A program made the translations under genes and the position numbers. 64,000 nucleotides of DNA, taken from Fragum whitleyi (lineage: Eukaryota; Mollusca; Bivalvia; Cardiida; Cardiidae). Where the stretch lies: the NCBI GenBank assembly GCA_948146395.1, contig OX411549.1:24481155-24545154 (forward strand), in the 5' to 3' direction. How positions within the stretch are numbered: the stretch's first letter is position 1; every line of letters begins with the position of its first letter. A model generated the notes under the pieces. That model made no database searches and had not been told where the DNA came from. It saw only the letters and a list, made by a program, of their open reading frames with translations. Shown piece by piece: positions 24,165 through 36,552 of this stretch.

Positions 24165-24316
24165 ATGTGGAAATCGTTTGATTTTCTTTTGATTTTCCTT
24201 TTCATTTTGTTTGGGCCTATCTGTACGCTCAAAATAACAAAAGATGCCACTCCCACAGACAAAGCTGCGAGAGCTGTTTGCGATGCCCCAAGGCACTGGA
24301 CAAAGAATTGTGACCG
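24165..24316 (+). CDS. Possible first exon of a small secreted Cys-containing protein (partial, unrecognised)
   Basis: ATG at 24165 (G at -3) opens MWKSFDFLLIFLFILFG, a textbook signal peptide: charged start, hydrophobic core, then PICTLK. A hydrophilic 30-residue stretch with Cys residues follows (VCDAPRHW, KNCD). The frame runs straight into GTAGGT at 24317, a good donor, which would leave a phase-2 exon end. Read through, it stops at TAG 24318-24320 after 51 residues. No second exon was found downstream, and I do not recognise the family. Such a pattern can arise by chance in AT-rich DNA, so confidence is low. Confidence 0.35.
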
Positions 24317-24908
24317 GTAGGTAAATTGAGTCTTGGGTCGCTAAGGCTAGACTAAAAAATGTCCTCGAGAGGCAAGAATCGGGTCAACGACATGCTTTAT
24401 TACCCATATTGGTCGTTACGCAAAATGTTTCGGTCAGCTGCTTCAGGATATTAACAGTGTCAAACACAGATTTGACAGTGGGGTCACTCAATGATCCATG
24501 ATGGTAATGCTTTCAAAGACGGTCATTTGGTAAAGTCGAATTCCTTGCACGTTCGGAGAATCATTGGACACACAAATGCACGATTTTTGCTAAGATCTTT
24601 CTATAATTTTAACGCCAAAACATGTTTACTATTTTCAACTTTAATGACGTTTGGAAATGACGTCACTTCTTAATCGGTGTCACCGTTAGATATTTGATGA
24701 TATAAAATTTTAGATAAGTCTCCCCCCCCCTATACACACACAAATGATAACATCGTTCGTGGCTTATGAACTGTCCTTATTTACAGCTTCATTAAAAGTG
24801 TAGATATGACATTCAGTTCTTATCGACGATATGCTCACGCGTGACCAGCATGGCCAATAACTCTCGCACTCTGAGAGTTTCTAATACCAATCCTTGTGCG
24901 CAACACTA

Positions 24909-25040
24909 GTCCTGCATTCAAGATTGATAAAATCGCGAATCGTTCAAGACATAGTTCCCCGCTTTGTGCGTTAACTAACGCGCAAATCGGGATACTATTT
25001 CGTGAACGTTTACAAATGTTCTGGGATCCTGAAAGCAGGG
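24909..25040. mobile_element. Family D palindromic MITE, diverged copy
   Basis: The left end TCCTGCATTCAAGATTG, the stem CCCGCTTTGTGCGTTAACTA with ACGCGCAAATCGGGAT, and the right end GATCCTGAAAGCAGG form an imperfect palindrome like the better family D copies. Confidence 0.6.
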
Positions 25041-25540
25041 CGGGGTCAAAACTTTTGACAGAATACACTTTACAGGGCACAACAACTAGGCCTATTAGAA
25101 TATTTAGGTATCCATATCTATTTTTTTAGTAATAACAATAACAAAGTTTTCGGGAAAATTAAGACATAAGTAATTTAAATACGAGATTAAAATCGAGTCA
25201 TATGACCCATTCGTTAATTACATGTATCTTAAATTGTCCACCAGAATAAGGCAGCTTCAGCATGATTTTACAGTACATGTATATAACGATGTTGTCGTGA
25301 CTCAACGATTATAATTTATGCAACACATCTTCATTGTGAGGGCATATCAATCATAAAGACATTTTTAATTTTGTTCCAGATAAATCCTATTACGTTACCA
25401 TGACAACAAAAATCCCATTGTCACGCTTTATTCTTATTAAAAAGCACCTGAAGTTGATCAATATTTACTTTTCAAGTCACATTAAGCAGCTATATTAGAC
25501 CACGTCCCCTAACGTGGGTTTCAGAGTATTGTCAACATCC
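25041..25540. other. Intergenic, no structure seen
   Basis: AT-rich, with no gene or recognised repeat family. It ends at the diverged family B copy. Confidence 0.35.
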
Positions 25541-25912
25541 TGATATTGACTATCATTCGTATCAAAACTATTCTAAATAGATCACTCAGTGATCCAATCA
25601 TTCATTCCAAACACTCACGCAATCCATTCAAAAAGTCTCAAAAATTAGCATCAATAACTACATTCAAAATAATTATTGCTAGAAAAAATTAACGATTTCA
25701 CTGACTTAATTCAATCTGGGAGCGCCTGATTTCTTTAATATTTCATCAAACGGATGCAATAAACCTCGCTGATTTTTTCATCAAGAAGAAAATTAGCGAT
25801 GTTATATTACCTCCCCTTAATATCATTCCAAACTCGCTCCTCGCACTCATTCAATTTCATTCCGAAATAAACACAAAATCATTCACCTTGTCATTTTCAT
25901 GTAATTCACTGT
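25541..25912. mobile_element. Family B foldback MITE, copy 5 (shorter, opposite orientation)
   Basis: The arms show CATTCCAAACACTCACGCAA and the central ATTACCTCCC motif of the family, in reverse orientation relative to 4567-5005. The right end reads TTCATGTAATTCACTGTAC. Confidence 0.75.
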
Positions 25913-26216
25913 ACCGCTACGTCATTTATGCAAATCCATAATTATTCACGTCCTTCTCAGGTGTACGATTATCAACCATTGAATAAAGACAAATTTCGAA
26001 AAGGATATTTGTCGCGATAGCAGATCTAGATGCTTAAACCCTTTCCCCGTTGAAATTATTTTTTTTTGAAATTGATTACCAAGTTTTGGGACATTTTAAA
26101 CAGTTCAAGTCGCTTAAGTTTTGCCAATAACCAAGTACAAAGCAGGCCGGATAGCCATAGATAACTGCGGAGATGGCACGCTGCATAGTCTATACTAGTT
26201 GCTAAACCTTTATATG

Positions 26217-26933
26217 TGTCAGGGCTCGTGCTTATTTGAAATAAGGGAGTCATTGACTTCTTAAGCATGGAATTCTAGGGGTCTAAACTGATTTTAATGG
26301 GGTCAATCAACAGAAAAATATTTTGTTAGTAAAACTATGCTGTCTCAAATGACATTCTCTTGTCAAGATATTAGTAAGTGATTTATTTATAAAATTCTAA
26401 ATAGTATGAAGGATACATCATTAAAATTTGAGTCATAATACAGGGGTGTAGACATACTCAACTCAACTCGTCAACTGGACAAGTAAAAGCTGATTCTCAC
26501 TTGTCCAGGATAAAAATGAACTTGTCCACAAAAAAGTAGGTATATAAATACTTAGAAAACATTGGTTTTAATGAAGAAAATGCTGTAATCCAGTGTTTTC
26601 TTTATTAAAACAATGATTTATACCCTTTGATACAAACATTAGGATAACTATTCTCCTAGGATTATTCAGTGCCATTCAAAGATTTGCTCTGATATTTACA
26701 TGTCCACGGACAAGTGGTGTAGAAAAATGTACTTGTCCGCAAGTTGAAAAGCCCGTGAATTCCACATCCAGCATACAACCGAGTTCTGACCCTAAGAAAT
26801 TTCTTACAAGGGGGTCAAAATAGGGGGTCAAAATGACCCTCTTGCAAGAAAGGTCTAAGAGTAAAAAATTGGATACTTTTAGATTTATGAGGGTCTAAAC
26901 CCCGGTTTAAAGGTAAAACACGAGCCCTGCTTA
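26217..26933. mobile_element. About 715-bp element with CAGGGCTCGTG terminal inverted repeats
   Basis: CAGGGCTCGTGCTTATTT at the left is mirrored by AAACACGAGCCCTG at the right. Inside, an ACTTGTCC motif recurs in both orientations (near 26480-26530 and 26700-26740), forming a second, looser inverted pair. No coding sequence was recognised. Confidence 0.6.
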
Positions 26934-27994
26934 GGTCTTGATCAGTATGAGAAGGGTGGAGATAACAGAAGATAACGAGGTTTAACTTCACTTTAAGGCT
27001 AGATTTCATTTTTCAGTGCTTGGTATACTTCTATGGATTAGACCCAGATCGTTGTTGTACCCCGAAGATGTTGTAACTACATCATTTCTAGTGCTGTAGC
27101 TACAATAGTTTGGCATCTTTGTACGGTTAGTAACCGTTTATACAATTATGTTTCATTATATCGGTCAAGTACGCCTACTTTTTTCCACACTATCAGCTGA
27201 TAACTGTTTCCTACACCAATAATACCGGGTCAATGTCCGGTGCCAATTAACCCTTCTCACCACTACAAAATTTTAGCCTGATCTAGATTGAAAGAAATTG
27301 TAGACGGATATTTCTATTCATGAAAATGAGTTTGTCTTATGAACGAGGAAAATATTTTCAAGATGTAGTTTCCGGTGTTTTCGGTTTACCTGACCTAATG
27401 ACGTCATGTCATGCGTTAGTACATTGGTTAGTGCGCAGGTGTTTCACAGCAATTTAAACCAAAATCGCAAATCAAGCAGCGGCGAAACCTCTGAACGGAG
27501 TCCGAGCGCTTTTCTCGCTTTACAGGTGGCCTCTTTTCGATTGAACCACTATCGAAACGCCACACAAACTATTTTATTGTTTACAGAATTTCACTGATGA
27601 TCAATTGAACCGTCCTTTTCCAAACATGTTAACACTCATTTTTGCGCTTAAACAAAAACGACGATAATGCCTTCGCCCATATCAAAGTGCAAAGATTAGC
27701 CCCGAATGGTATGGCGAAACTAAGCTCTCTTGAAACTTGTCTGTGGCTGGCGAATTTGTCTCTAAATGTTTGTCTCTAAATGGTTGTCTGTCTGTGCTAT
27801 GACAGCATTATGTATAGATTTTGCTGCTATAGCGTCGCAAACTTATTTCTAAGATATTGTCGAACACCCATTTTGCTTGATATTTCTCGTGTACCATTTT
27901 TTACCTGTACCTGTCGTTAAACGGTTCTGATGCTATAAATGAACAACTGATTCTTCAAGGGTCTTTTTTCTCCAATCTGGGAAGAAATCACACA

Positions 27995-28029
<35 letters not shown>

Positions 28030-28472
28030 AACATTTTTATGAAAATGGACACCGATGACGAATGATATTTAGGCCATGTTCTCAACACTATTACTGACAC
28101 GCGAAAATAAGGAACATTAAAGTTGTACGACATTTCGTCGACAAATTCTTCCAATCGTATGTACATATACAGAGTATCACTGCAATGTACAGCTCATTAA
28201 AACACCCAGTCAAAAATTTGTCCAAGAGGATTTTGTTTCTCTAACTTTCAGTCCATTCGAATTCATTGTCATCGCAAGCATCAAATGTTACGTTATTTTC
28301 ACTATTTTCTTATGTTTTAACAATGCGGTGTTTCTTTTGTTGTTCAGTATATTTTAATCGCAGGTGTAGATATCGTATCCGGGTTGTGTGTAGGCTAGTG
28401 GCCTCGGAATGTAGTTCAGGATATTCAGGATCATACTAATGGTCCGTAACATACATGTATACAACCCTAGAT
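26934..28472. other. Intergenic with (CA)n(A)n microsatellite at 27990-28031
   Basis: Nothing convincing as a gene. A CA dinucleotide run followed by an A tract of about 26 lies at 27990-28031. A short frame at 27406-27597 has no domain or splice support. Confidence 0.5.
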
Positions 28473-28740
28473 ATATGTGACCCGTCACGCGAAAAGGGAC
28501 CATCTCGGTAGTGCGTAAAGAGTCGATCCTAGTCCGACTGCTCGGGTTGCGCAGATTGACTTGGATCGAAAATTTTCTCACTTTTCTGATTTTTTGAATC
28601 TAGAATTATCATTCTACATTCCTGTACAAGAATTTTCGAAATGTGAACCCCGGTTGACCTCGACTGGAACAAATCTCTTTTTCGCGATTTCATTCTACAG
28701 AGTTCCGAGATGGTCCCTTTTCGCGAGACGGGTCACATAT
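28473..28740. mobile_element. Family A MITE, intact reference copy
   Basis: ATATGTGACCCGTCACGCG at the left and CGCGAGACGGGTCACATAT at the right are nearly perfect inverted repeats of over 30 bp, extending through AAAAGGGACCATCTC and AGATGGTCCCTTTT. Length 268 bp, no coding. It is the best-preserved copy and defines the family. Confidence 0.92.
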
Positions 28741-29599
28741 GTTTAGTGTGAATGACCGAGGGAAACATTTTCGCCGAGTTTATGTTTTCGTTCCTCACAG
28801 ACGAACCTTCCTGTTACTCTTTCGAGCCTTTCAGCTTTGAACAGTCTGTGACAAAGGCATGATGTGTTTAAAGACAAGGGAATGAATAAGCTATGCACAA
28901 TTGACTGACTGATTTATCTCTTGTTTGAAATGGATTTAACATACTTCTTTATTCATTCCAATATATCCCAAGTATTTTGCTTAACAGCAGACAAGGGAAT
29001 TAATGTACTATATGCAATGGACTGACTGATTTATCTCCCTTAAAATCCCGGACAAGCAGAATATAAGGACCCTTTCAAATTTATTGAAGAAAAACATTGT
29101 TCTAAAATAGCAAGGTTTCGACCCTGGTTAGAATGCGCGCATAGAGCGCAGTCTGATAACGGTCGATACCTTTCGCAATCTGTTTCTAAAATGTACCCTT
29201 TTTTATAAATGACGAAATACAGTCAACAATATTCTACGAACTTCGTCTGAATATTCCGATCATAAATTTTATCATAAACGATATCAATACATAATTATAC
29301 GGCGTGACAGACCCCATGAAGAGAGTAAAACAGAAACAGGACACGATATTTGCTATTTAAAAAGCATGAAACCTTGACTCACAATCATTTTTATCTAGTC
29401 ACTAGGCAACATATTACAAATCAATACCCGTGATTTGACAGGTAAATATCGATTTCTCGTGATGAACTACAGCGGCGAAGCGCTTTTTTAAAGACCGCGT
29501 GAAACTTAACTAACTTCATTTAAAGCTAATTTTGTCAACTATTTTCTACTTGCTTCTCAAATTATTAATTATTTGATTAGTATGATTTGAAAATTTATC
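28741..29599. other. Intergenic with an internal fragment of family A
   Basis: Near 29100-29190, GCAAGGTTTCGACCCTGGTT and GAGCGCAGTCTGATAACGG match family A interior without its ends. Short direct repeats TGACTGATTTATCTC occur at about 28905 and 29022. No gene. Confidence 0.45.
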
Positions 29600-29867
29600 A
29601 TATGTGACCCGTCACGCGAAAAGGGAACATCTGGGAAGTCTGTAACATAGATATTTGAAAAAGAGATTTGATCCAGCATAGGTCCACTAGAAGTCGCATT
29701 TCAAAAATTCTTTCACAGGATGGTAGATCGATCATTCTAGATTCAGAAAATAAACACATTGCTGAAATTTTATATCCTAGTCAGTCTGCGCAATCCGCGC
29801 AGTCTAACTAGGGCCGACACTTTACGCACTACCCAGATGGTCTATTTTCGTGTGATGGGTCACATAT
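29600..29867. mobile_element. Family A MITE, near-intact copy
   Basis: ATATGTGACCCGTCACGCG at the left and CGTGTGATGGGTCACATAT at the right. Standard interior TCATTCTAGATTCAGAAAAT and GCGCAATCCGCGCAGTCT. Length 268 bp. Confidence 0.9.
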
Positions 29868-29885
29868 AGGAAGAATGACTGGTGG

Positions 29886-30080
29886 TGTTTGTAGTCGAGA
29901 GGCGGGGCGTCTGCTTGTTGATCAAGAGGTCCCTAGTTCAATTTCTTGGAGCGCTTTTTGACCACGGTTCTTTCCTTGGTCCTCACGTTCGGTGATATTA
30001 CTGGTGAGTTTCCAGGGAAGCAGAATCGAGTGGCATAAACCTAAGTTGTAAAACTCAAATCCCAATTGGCTTAAATTTTA
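29886..30080 (+). mobile_element. SINE-2 (tRNA-derived), copy
   Basis: The tRNA-like head has GTAGTCGAGAGGCGGGGCGT (A-box region) and CCTAGTTCAATTTC (B-box region, mutated). The body GAGTTTCCAGGGAAGCAGAA, then ACCTAAGTTGTAA, is shared with 51714 and 54112. It is a Pol III-type retroposon, not a functional tRNA. Confidence 0.7.
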
Positions 30081-30324
30081 AAGAAGAGCGACGTCGAACG
30101 GGAGAGACTGAATCTTTGTTTTTTCTCTCTCTTTTTTTAATGAAAAGAAAAAATAGAAACAACAATGATATTAATTGATAACAATAACGATTGAAATGAT
30201 CATTCTACTAAGTCTTACTAAATTTTTACAAGGACATAATTGAATGTTAAATAAAAGAGCGATTTTCGTGAAATATCAGACACATTCTCATGAACACAAG
30301 ATCTTTATGTATAATAAATAAAGG

Positions 30325-30440
30325 CATTATCCCGCAGTTGGTAGTGTGTCGAACACCCAATTGATGGAGTAGGGTTTGATCCCGGGTGGCGGCACATATA
30401 CTTTGTGACATTTGATCCCACCAATTGATTGAAGTGAGGT
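30325..30440 (+). repeat. tRNA-like SINE head remnant
   Basis: GCAGTTGGTAGTGTGTCGAA and GGGTTTGATCCCGGGTGGCG resemble A- and B-box regions of a tRNA-derived SINE. The body is short and diverged. Confidence 0.45.
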
Positions 30441-30450
30441 AATTGTTTTT

Positions 30451-30599
30451 GTAGTGGACCGGTAATACTTCCACAACGTTTCGAAAGACAAGAACTTTAA
30501 CAGTGTTGACCGAGGTTTCCTAATGGTTTCATTATGAAACCTTGGTGAACATTGTAAAAGATCATATGTTCCGAAATGTTGCGAGTCTTCTACCTTAAA
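30451..30599. mobile_element. Family C palindromic MITE, copy 1 (diverged)
   Basis: One arm reads GTAGTGGACCGGTAATACTT and the other ends CTACCTTAA. The centre ACCGAGGTTTCCTAATG is mirrored by GAAACCTTGGT. Almost the whole element is one palindrome. Confidence 0.75.
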
Positions 30600-30721
30600 C
30601 TTTGAGGTATGAACAGCTGATGGTTCGGAAATGATGAAGTAATGTTAGAAATACTAGGAATTCCATATTTCCAGCCAACGCGATATTACTTAAATTTGTT
30701 AAAAGAAGTGTAAGCCCCCAC

Positions 30722-30804
<83 letters not shown>

Positions 30805-30852
30805 TAATAATAATAATAATAATAATAATTATCATAATAATAATAATAATTG
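30722..30852. repeat. (TAA)n microsatellite
   Basis: About 130 bp of ATA/TAA trinucleotide repeat with two single interruptions (GATAAT, ATTATC). It produces spurious poly-Ile or poly-Tyr frames on the minus strand. Confidence 0.97.
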
Positions 30853-31321
30853 AATCGTCTCTTACGGAAAAGACAAGTCGAAGTTTTAGGCATCCATGTT
30901 TTAAGGGATCCAACTTTCTTGAAAAGAAATGTGTTAAAGATACATAATTATAGGATGGGGTAAAAACAATTTTCACCAAACGAATTGCAGATAAGGCGTT
31001 TGAAGAGTTTGCGATGTTCATTCATAGAACATCGTGTTTCTTCGTAAAACTGGGACATTTTCAATGACGAATGCTTGAATTTCGAATGCAAATAATGAAA
31101 ACACATTTACTTCTAAATTGATAAATGTTGTAGTTTTTGTTTTGGGTCAGTTTCCCAAATGAAAACCCGCATGTTTCGACAAGGGTGTAAATACGAGGGG
31201 ATAATGCCAGTCTAACATCTCTATTTCTTAACAAAACTCTATGTTGTTGGTACTTATTTGAATCGTCTCAACAAGACGATTCCAACTAGTACCGACTGCA
31301 CAGAGTTTGTTTATCTTAGTC

Positions 31322-31972
31322 TTGTTGAATTACAAAAAAAAGAGAAAAAAAATAAGAATACCTCCGTATCAGATATGTGGAATATTTTGATACAGTTTAT
31401 ACTCATCTAAATGTACGTTGTATAGTAATGGTCTAAAATACAAAATACAAAAGAAAAAATAAGAATACCTCCGTATCAGATATGTGGAGCATTTCGATAT
31501 AGTTTAGACTCATCTAAATGTACGTTGTATAGTAATGGTCCAAAATACAAAAGAAAAAATAAGAATACTTCCGTATCAGATATGTGGAGTATTTCGATAT
31601 AGTTTAGACTCATCTAAATGTACGTTGTATAGTAATGGTCTAAAATACAAAATACAAAAGAAAAAATAAGAATACTTCCGTATCAGATATGTGGAGTATT
31701 TCGATGTAGTTTAGACTCATCTAAATGTACGTTGTATAGTAATGGTCTAAAATACAAAATACAAAAGAAAAATAAGAATACCTCCGTATCAGATATGTGG
31801 AGTATTTCGATATAGTTTAGACTCATCTAAATGTACGTTGTATAGTAATGGTCTAAAATACAAAATACAAAAGAAAAAATAAGAATACCTCCGTATCAGA
31901 TATGTGGAATATTTCGATATACATGTAGTTTAGACTTATCTAAATGTACGTTGTATAGTAATGGTCTAAAAA
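31322..31972. repeat. Tandem array of about six 107-bp units
   Basis: The CCTCCGTATC or CTTCCGTATC landmark recurs at about 31361, 31468, 31568, 31675, 31781 and 31888, a period of 100-107 bp. Length variation comes from presence or absence of one ACAAAAT step. Units are over 95% alike by eye, indicating recent expansion. A hairpin (GAATCGTCTCAACAAGACGATTC, interrupted stem 9 bp) sits just upstream near 31260. Confidence 0.93.
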
Positions 31973-32172
31973 TAAAAGTTTAGATACCTGTCAGATTAAT
32001 CATGTTCCGAACTAGTTCCAACTGATTTAATTAGTTTTTATCAAGTGACCTATTCCTCACGAACACATAGATAAATGATTAATTCTAAGAGACCTCTAAG
32101 TCTTTATATCCTATAGGGTTTTAGACTCCATGTAGATTAATCCATTTCCCGGAAAAAAATAATAATCTTCTC

Positions 32173-32331
32173 TTAAGGTAGTAGATCCGTGACAGTTCCG
32201 CAACATTTCGGAAGTAATGAACTTTAACAGTGTTAACCGAGATTTCCAAATGATTTTAGTTAGGAAACATCGGTCAACATTGTGAAAGATCAGGAATTCC
32301 AAAATGCTGCGGAACTATTACATGGTCACTT
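32173..32331. mobile_element. Family C palindromic MITE, copy 2
   Basis: TTAAGGTAGTAGATCCGTGA opens the left arm. The centre AACCGAGATTTCCAAATG is mirrored by GGAAACATCGGT. The right end ATGCTGCGGAACTATTAC has lost the terminal ACCTTAA. Confidence 0.8.
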
Positions 32332-34055
32332 CATTAATTCAAAGAGTTTGCAAACGCACTTGAACATATCTAGATTTTTATTAAGAGTAGCGTGTTGTTC
32401 AAATATAAACTTGTTTTAGATATTCGTTTTCTGCCAAGCAAAAATGTATTTACCCGGAAATTTAGATTTCAACTGACGATTTTCAGACTTTTTTAACCTA
32501 ATAATAATAAGCGCGTTGGGGTCAATAAAGACACCAGATCAGCGTCAATCTCTTTTCCTACATCCACAGCCTGTTTTGAGGAAAAAAGCCACAGTTAATC
32601 ATCTAAAGTAATTTCAATCAACCTTAAGTTCTCACTAAAACACTCTTTATTCGCTCATCATATATGTATAAGCTCATTTCAGACGTAATTAAGGCTGATC
32701 GTAACCAACATTAGCTGTTTACTACTAAATTATCGGCCAATTTAAGTCACATAGGTTGAAAAGTCCCCGAAAATTAACGTTGTTCAAAACAATCAAATTC
32801 AAATTCACAAGGATAAGAGTTGACACGTACTAAATCGCAGAAAAAAATCTAGAACTGTCGCACCTTTTGAATAATGTCGTATACATTAGCATTTGTAATT
32901 AATTGTGTAATGTGTCTAATCGATTCTTTTATATAAAGTAGCTAATCAATGCTTCCAGGTAGACAAACCAACTTCGATTAATTGCGGGTCGACAAAACAG
33001 CGTAGGTACATAATATTATTGTCATACAAGTTCTCATTATCAGAACAGAACAGAACAGAACAAATCTTTTATTTACATCCAAGTACATTACTGTACAATA
33101 AGGACAAATATGAACAAATACATGAAAGAGAAAAGTAATTAAATACAACCGGTTACCAAAATAGAGAAAATATATAAGCATATCAATACGTGTATTTCGT
33201 TTTTTGAGGGATAGAATCTTGAATGTTATTGAATCTTCATCTAGCCTCCAAAGATATATTTGTACCCGTCTCGCGAAAAGGGACCATATGGGTAGTGCTT
33301 TAAGTGTAGACCCAAGTCAAACCTATGCGTATAACGAACCAAAAACGCACATTTTACGCAATAATCTCAAATAGTCCATTTTTTTAAATAGGACTCGAAT
33401 GTTCATTTTATGCAATAATCGCAAATAATCCATTTTTTCAATAGGGCTCGAATGTTCAATTCCTGTGTTACACTGCACACGCATTTATCTGTATCCACAA
33501 TTCATAAACCTATTTCAGTTTTATTCTTCTATTTCTTTCTTGCTTTCTCCTTCATTTCACCCTTTTTACATTATCTCAAATTTGCCTTTTCTCATTTCTT
33601 TAACATCTGATTTCCGCCATTCCTGCGTGTTTCTTGATCACTTTCTGTCGATTTTCAAATCATTTATTTAATTCTGTTTTTATCTTTCCAGTAAAAATAT
33701 AGTCTCCTTTTATAGCTTATTTATCAGTTAATCAGGAAAGGGGAATAGATATTACAAGTAAAGAAAGAACCTAGGATTTTTCGTTTCACCTTTTGACATC
33801 TCAGACTTTCTTTGAACTTCCAAGCATCTTAAAAATGCCTTTAAGGTATCACGGATATACTTATAATTAGGTCCACTAATATGAACTGAAGATGTTAAAG
33901 AACATTGAACCCTAATTGCAATTAACCCTTTTCCGAAAAATCAAATAGTTGTGCGCTTAACACTTTATTGAATGAATACATGTAATAAAGTTTCATATAA
34001 TAAAAGATTTGTGTCGTCGTTATAGTAGCTTAGACAAAAAACAAAAACGGTATAC
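32332..34055. other. Intergenic with minor repeats
   Basis: An (AGAAC)4 run lies near 33041-33062. A truncated family A left end (GTACCCGTCTCGCGAAAAGG) lies at 33263-33330. A two-copy roughly 65-bp tandem (ACGCAATAATC..TAGGACTCGAATG) lies at 33355-33460. T-rich frames near 33465-33671 have no coding features. Confidence 0.5.
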
Positions 34056-34214
34056 TTGAGGTAGTAGACCCGTAAAAGTTCTGCAACATTTCGGAACTCA
34101 ATATCTTTTACAATGCTAACTTAGGTTTCCTAATGCAAGCATTAGGAAACCTCGGTTAACACTGTTACAGTTCAGTTCATGACTTTCGAAACGTTGCGAA
34201 ACTATTACGGGTCC
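34056..34214. mobile_element. Family C palindromic MITE, copy 3
   Basis: Left arm TTGAGGTAGTAGACCCGTAA, centre TAGGTTTCCTAATGC, right arm ending GGGTCCCCTCCCTTAA. The whole element folds as one stem. Confidence 0.85.
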
Positions 34215-34350
34215 CCTCCCTTAAACAAGAACATCTCATATGTAAAAAATGGGCATAAATATTTCAGAAATGATTCCATGGTCATCACCCTTGGTAGTAT
34301 AGATAGGTATCGTAATGGTGAACAGAGACACGCAGGTTTTAAGTAAATAA

Positions 34351-34791
34351 ACAGTTAAACACATAGTGAAATTGACAAGGTGAATGATTTTGGAATGAAT
34401 TTGGAACGAATTTGAAAAAGTGAGATGAGATAATTTTGAGTGAAATGAAAGGAAGGTAATCCAATATTGCATATTTTGTCCGGAATTAACAAAATTAGCG
34501 ATATCAATTACCTCCCTTTAATAAAATATGCATACAAGTTACATGAACAGCTTCCTAATTCTTCAAGAACCAATGAAACGCTTATATTTTTAATAATGCC
34601 AGCGAAACTGCGATTTTTTTTTTTCTATCTGTTAATTTTGAGTAAAGTTATTTTTTTTATATTTTTAGTGAGTTTGGAGCGTTTCTGAGTGATTTGAGTG
34701 AGTGTTTGGAATGAATGATTGGAACACTGAGTGAGCGATTTAGAATGGTTTTGATTGAGATGAATGACAATTTCACGACGTTACTAACTGT
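34351..34791. mobile_element. Family B foldback MITE, copy 6
   Basis: Ends ACAGTTAAACACATAGTG and CACGACGTTACTAACTGT. The inner GGAAGGTAATCCAATATTGC pairs with ATTACCTCCC. 441 bp. Confidence 0.85.
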
Positions 34792-34874
34792 ATCTTGGTT
34801 TACTTGATCCTTACTTGCACTCTATAAAATGAATAGTTATTGATTACTGGAATAATTTATCAATTTACAAACTA

Positions 34875-35010
34875 TTTATTCATTCATTACGTTCAATACC
34901 GTTCGTAATTCATACCTATGACTGCATATACAAAGCCGAGCAGAAATAAACAATCGCATACATCGGAATGACAGGGGCCTATTATCAAAGTTGATAAAAC
35001 CAACCTACGC
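34875..35010. repeat. Dispersed repeat shared with 51395-51515
   Basis: It shares GTTCAATACCGTT, ATTCATACCTATGA, CAAAGCCGAGCAGAAATAA and GACAGGGGCC..AAGTTGATAAAACC with the later locus in the same order. Family unknown. Confidence 0.55.
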
Positions 35011-35121
35011 GTGTATCTCAAAGAACAGCAGAGATATGGTCAACGCCAACAGCAAAGTCTTTGCTATTATTGCCGCCAGACTCTTCTTTATAGTATTTTT
35101 TCAGAGGGAATTAAAAAGATC

Positions 35122-35345
35122 CGGATTGATTGAATGGAGTTTAACGCCGCTTTCAACATTTTTTTCAGTTATATCTCAGCGGTCGGAGCACCTAACAATG
35201 GATTCCTGGTATTTCTTTCATCAGTACTACAATCACATCCTTTCCTAGCCTCCAGCTACTATCTCACATAGGTCTACGATTATCAAACAATTGGTGAGAG
35301 ACAAATAGTCGGAAATAATGAGTGCCGCCTTCGGGGATCGAAACT
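35122..35345 (-). mobile_element. SINE-1 (tRNA-derived), minus-strand copy
   Basis: Reversed, it reads a B-box-like GTTTCGATCCCCG, then the body (CCTATGTGAGATAGTAGC, GGAGGCTAGGAAAGGATG) and the 3' end GAAAGCGGCGTTAAACTCCA with an ATTCAATCAATC tail. The tRNA head is 5'-truncated. Confidence 0.8.
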
Positions 35346-35574
35346 TGGATTAAAGAAAGCGTGTAATAGAGCTACACCAAAAATATTTTCTGACAATGCA
35401 AACAAAAACGACTGAGGCCAGTCTGAGCCTCTACCAACATCATGGTGATGAAATTAGTCCAACGTTTTATTTAAACCAGAAAGCCATGAACGGCTTGAGT
35501 CGCTCCACATGCTTGGAATTCTTGTAATAGCAAATTTAAGTTTTGACTAGATTTTTAGATATCTTGGGTTTTTT

Positions 35575-36552
35575 ACTGATGTTGAAATGATTTTCATAGT
35601 TTCCACTATATAACATATAGAGAAATGACCTCCGCCCATAAAAAACATACTTTTCATCCAATGACAATTATTTTTTGGCTGCATTATAATGGGTCACCCA
35701 AGGATCATGCCAATGAAGTTTGATTGATAGCCGTCAATTGCATTCTGAGAAAATGGTTTCAAAGTTTGCACTATGTAACATATCGAGAAATGACCTCCGC
35801 TCATAAATTACATATTTTTCATCCGACCACAATAATTTTTGGTAGACTGATAAAGGATCACAGAAGGATAATTCCAGTGAAATCTGGTTGATATCCATTC
35901 ATTACATGCTGAGATAATGATTTTCAAAGTTTCCACTATTTTATATATAGAGAAATGACCTTCGCCCATAAAATACATATATTTCATCCGATCACAATGA
36001 TTTTAAGTAGACTGTTAACGAGTCACTCAAGGATCATTCAATTTAAATTTGGTTGATATCCATCTATTTCATTCTGTGAAAATGATTTTGAAAGTTTCCA
36101 CTTTATAACATATAGAGAAATGACTTCCGCCCATAAAATACATATTTTTCCTCCGATCTCATTAATTTTTGGTAGACTGTTAGAGGGTCAGCCAAGGATC
36201 ATTCATATAAAATCTAATAAGTATCCATCGATGAGAATCTGAGAAAAGTCACTTTTTACCGTATTTGGAAATTAGCCACGGCCATTCAATCCATGTTTTT
36301 CACTGGATCCAAATGTCTTGAACAACGTTGAAAGAGGGTCACCCAATGATGATTCCTGTGAAGTTTGGTTGAAATTCATCCAGTAGTTTCTGAGTACAAG
36401 ATTTTTGACGAAAAAGGTTTACGACCGGACGGACGGACGGACGCACGTACGGACGGACGGACGGACGCACGTACGGACGGACGGACGGACGCACGACGGA
36501 CACAGCGCCATGACAATAGCCCCAGTGTCTTTCAGCCAGTGGAGCTAAAACA
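35575..36552. mobile_element. Repeat element with about 175-bp tandem units and a (CGGA)n tail
   Basis: At least four units carry TATAGAGAAATGACCTCCGC and CATATTTTTCATCCGA (near 35620, 35790, 35950, 36115). These are followed by TTCTGAGTACAAGATTTTT, a (CGGACGGACGCA)n microsatellite at 36425-36500, and an end GGAGCTAAAACA. The end resembles the inverse of the TTTTAGCTCAC head seen at 11871. No gene. Confidence 0.7.

Noticed and set aside
30686..31021. Poly-isoleucine and poly-tyrosine frames
   Set aside because: Translation of the (TAA)n microsatellite.
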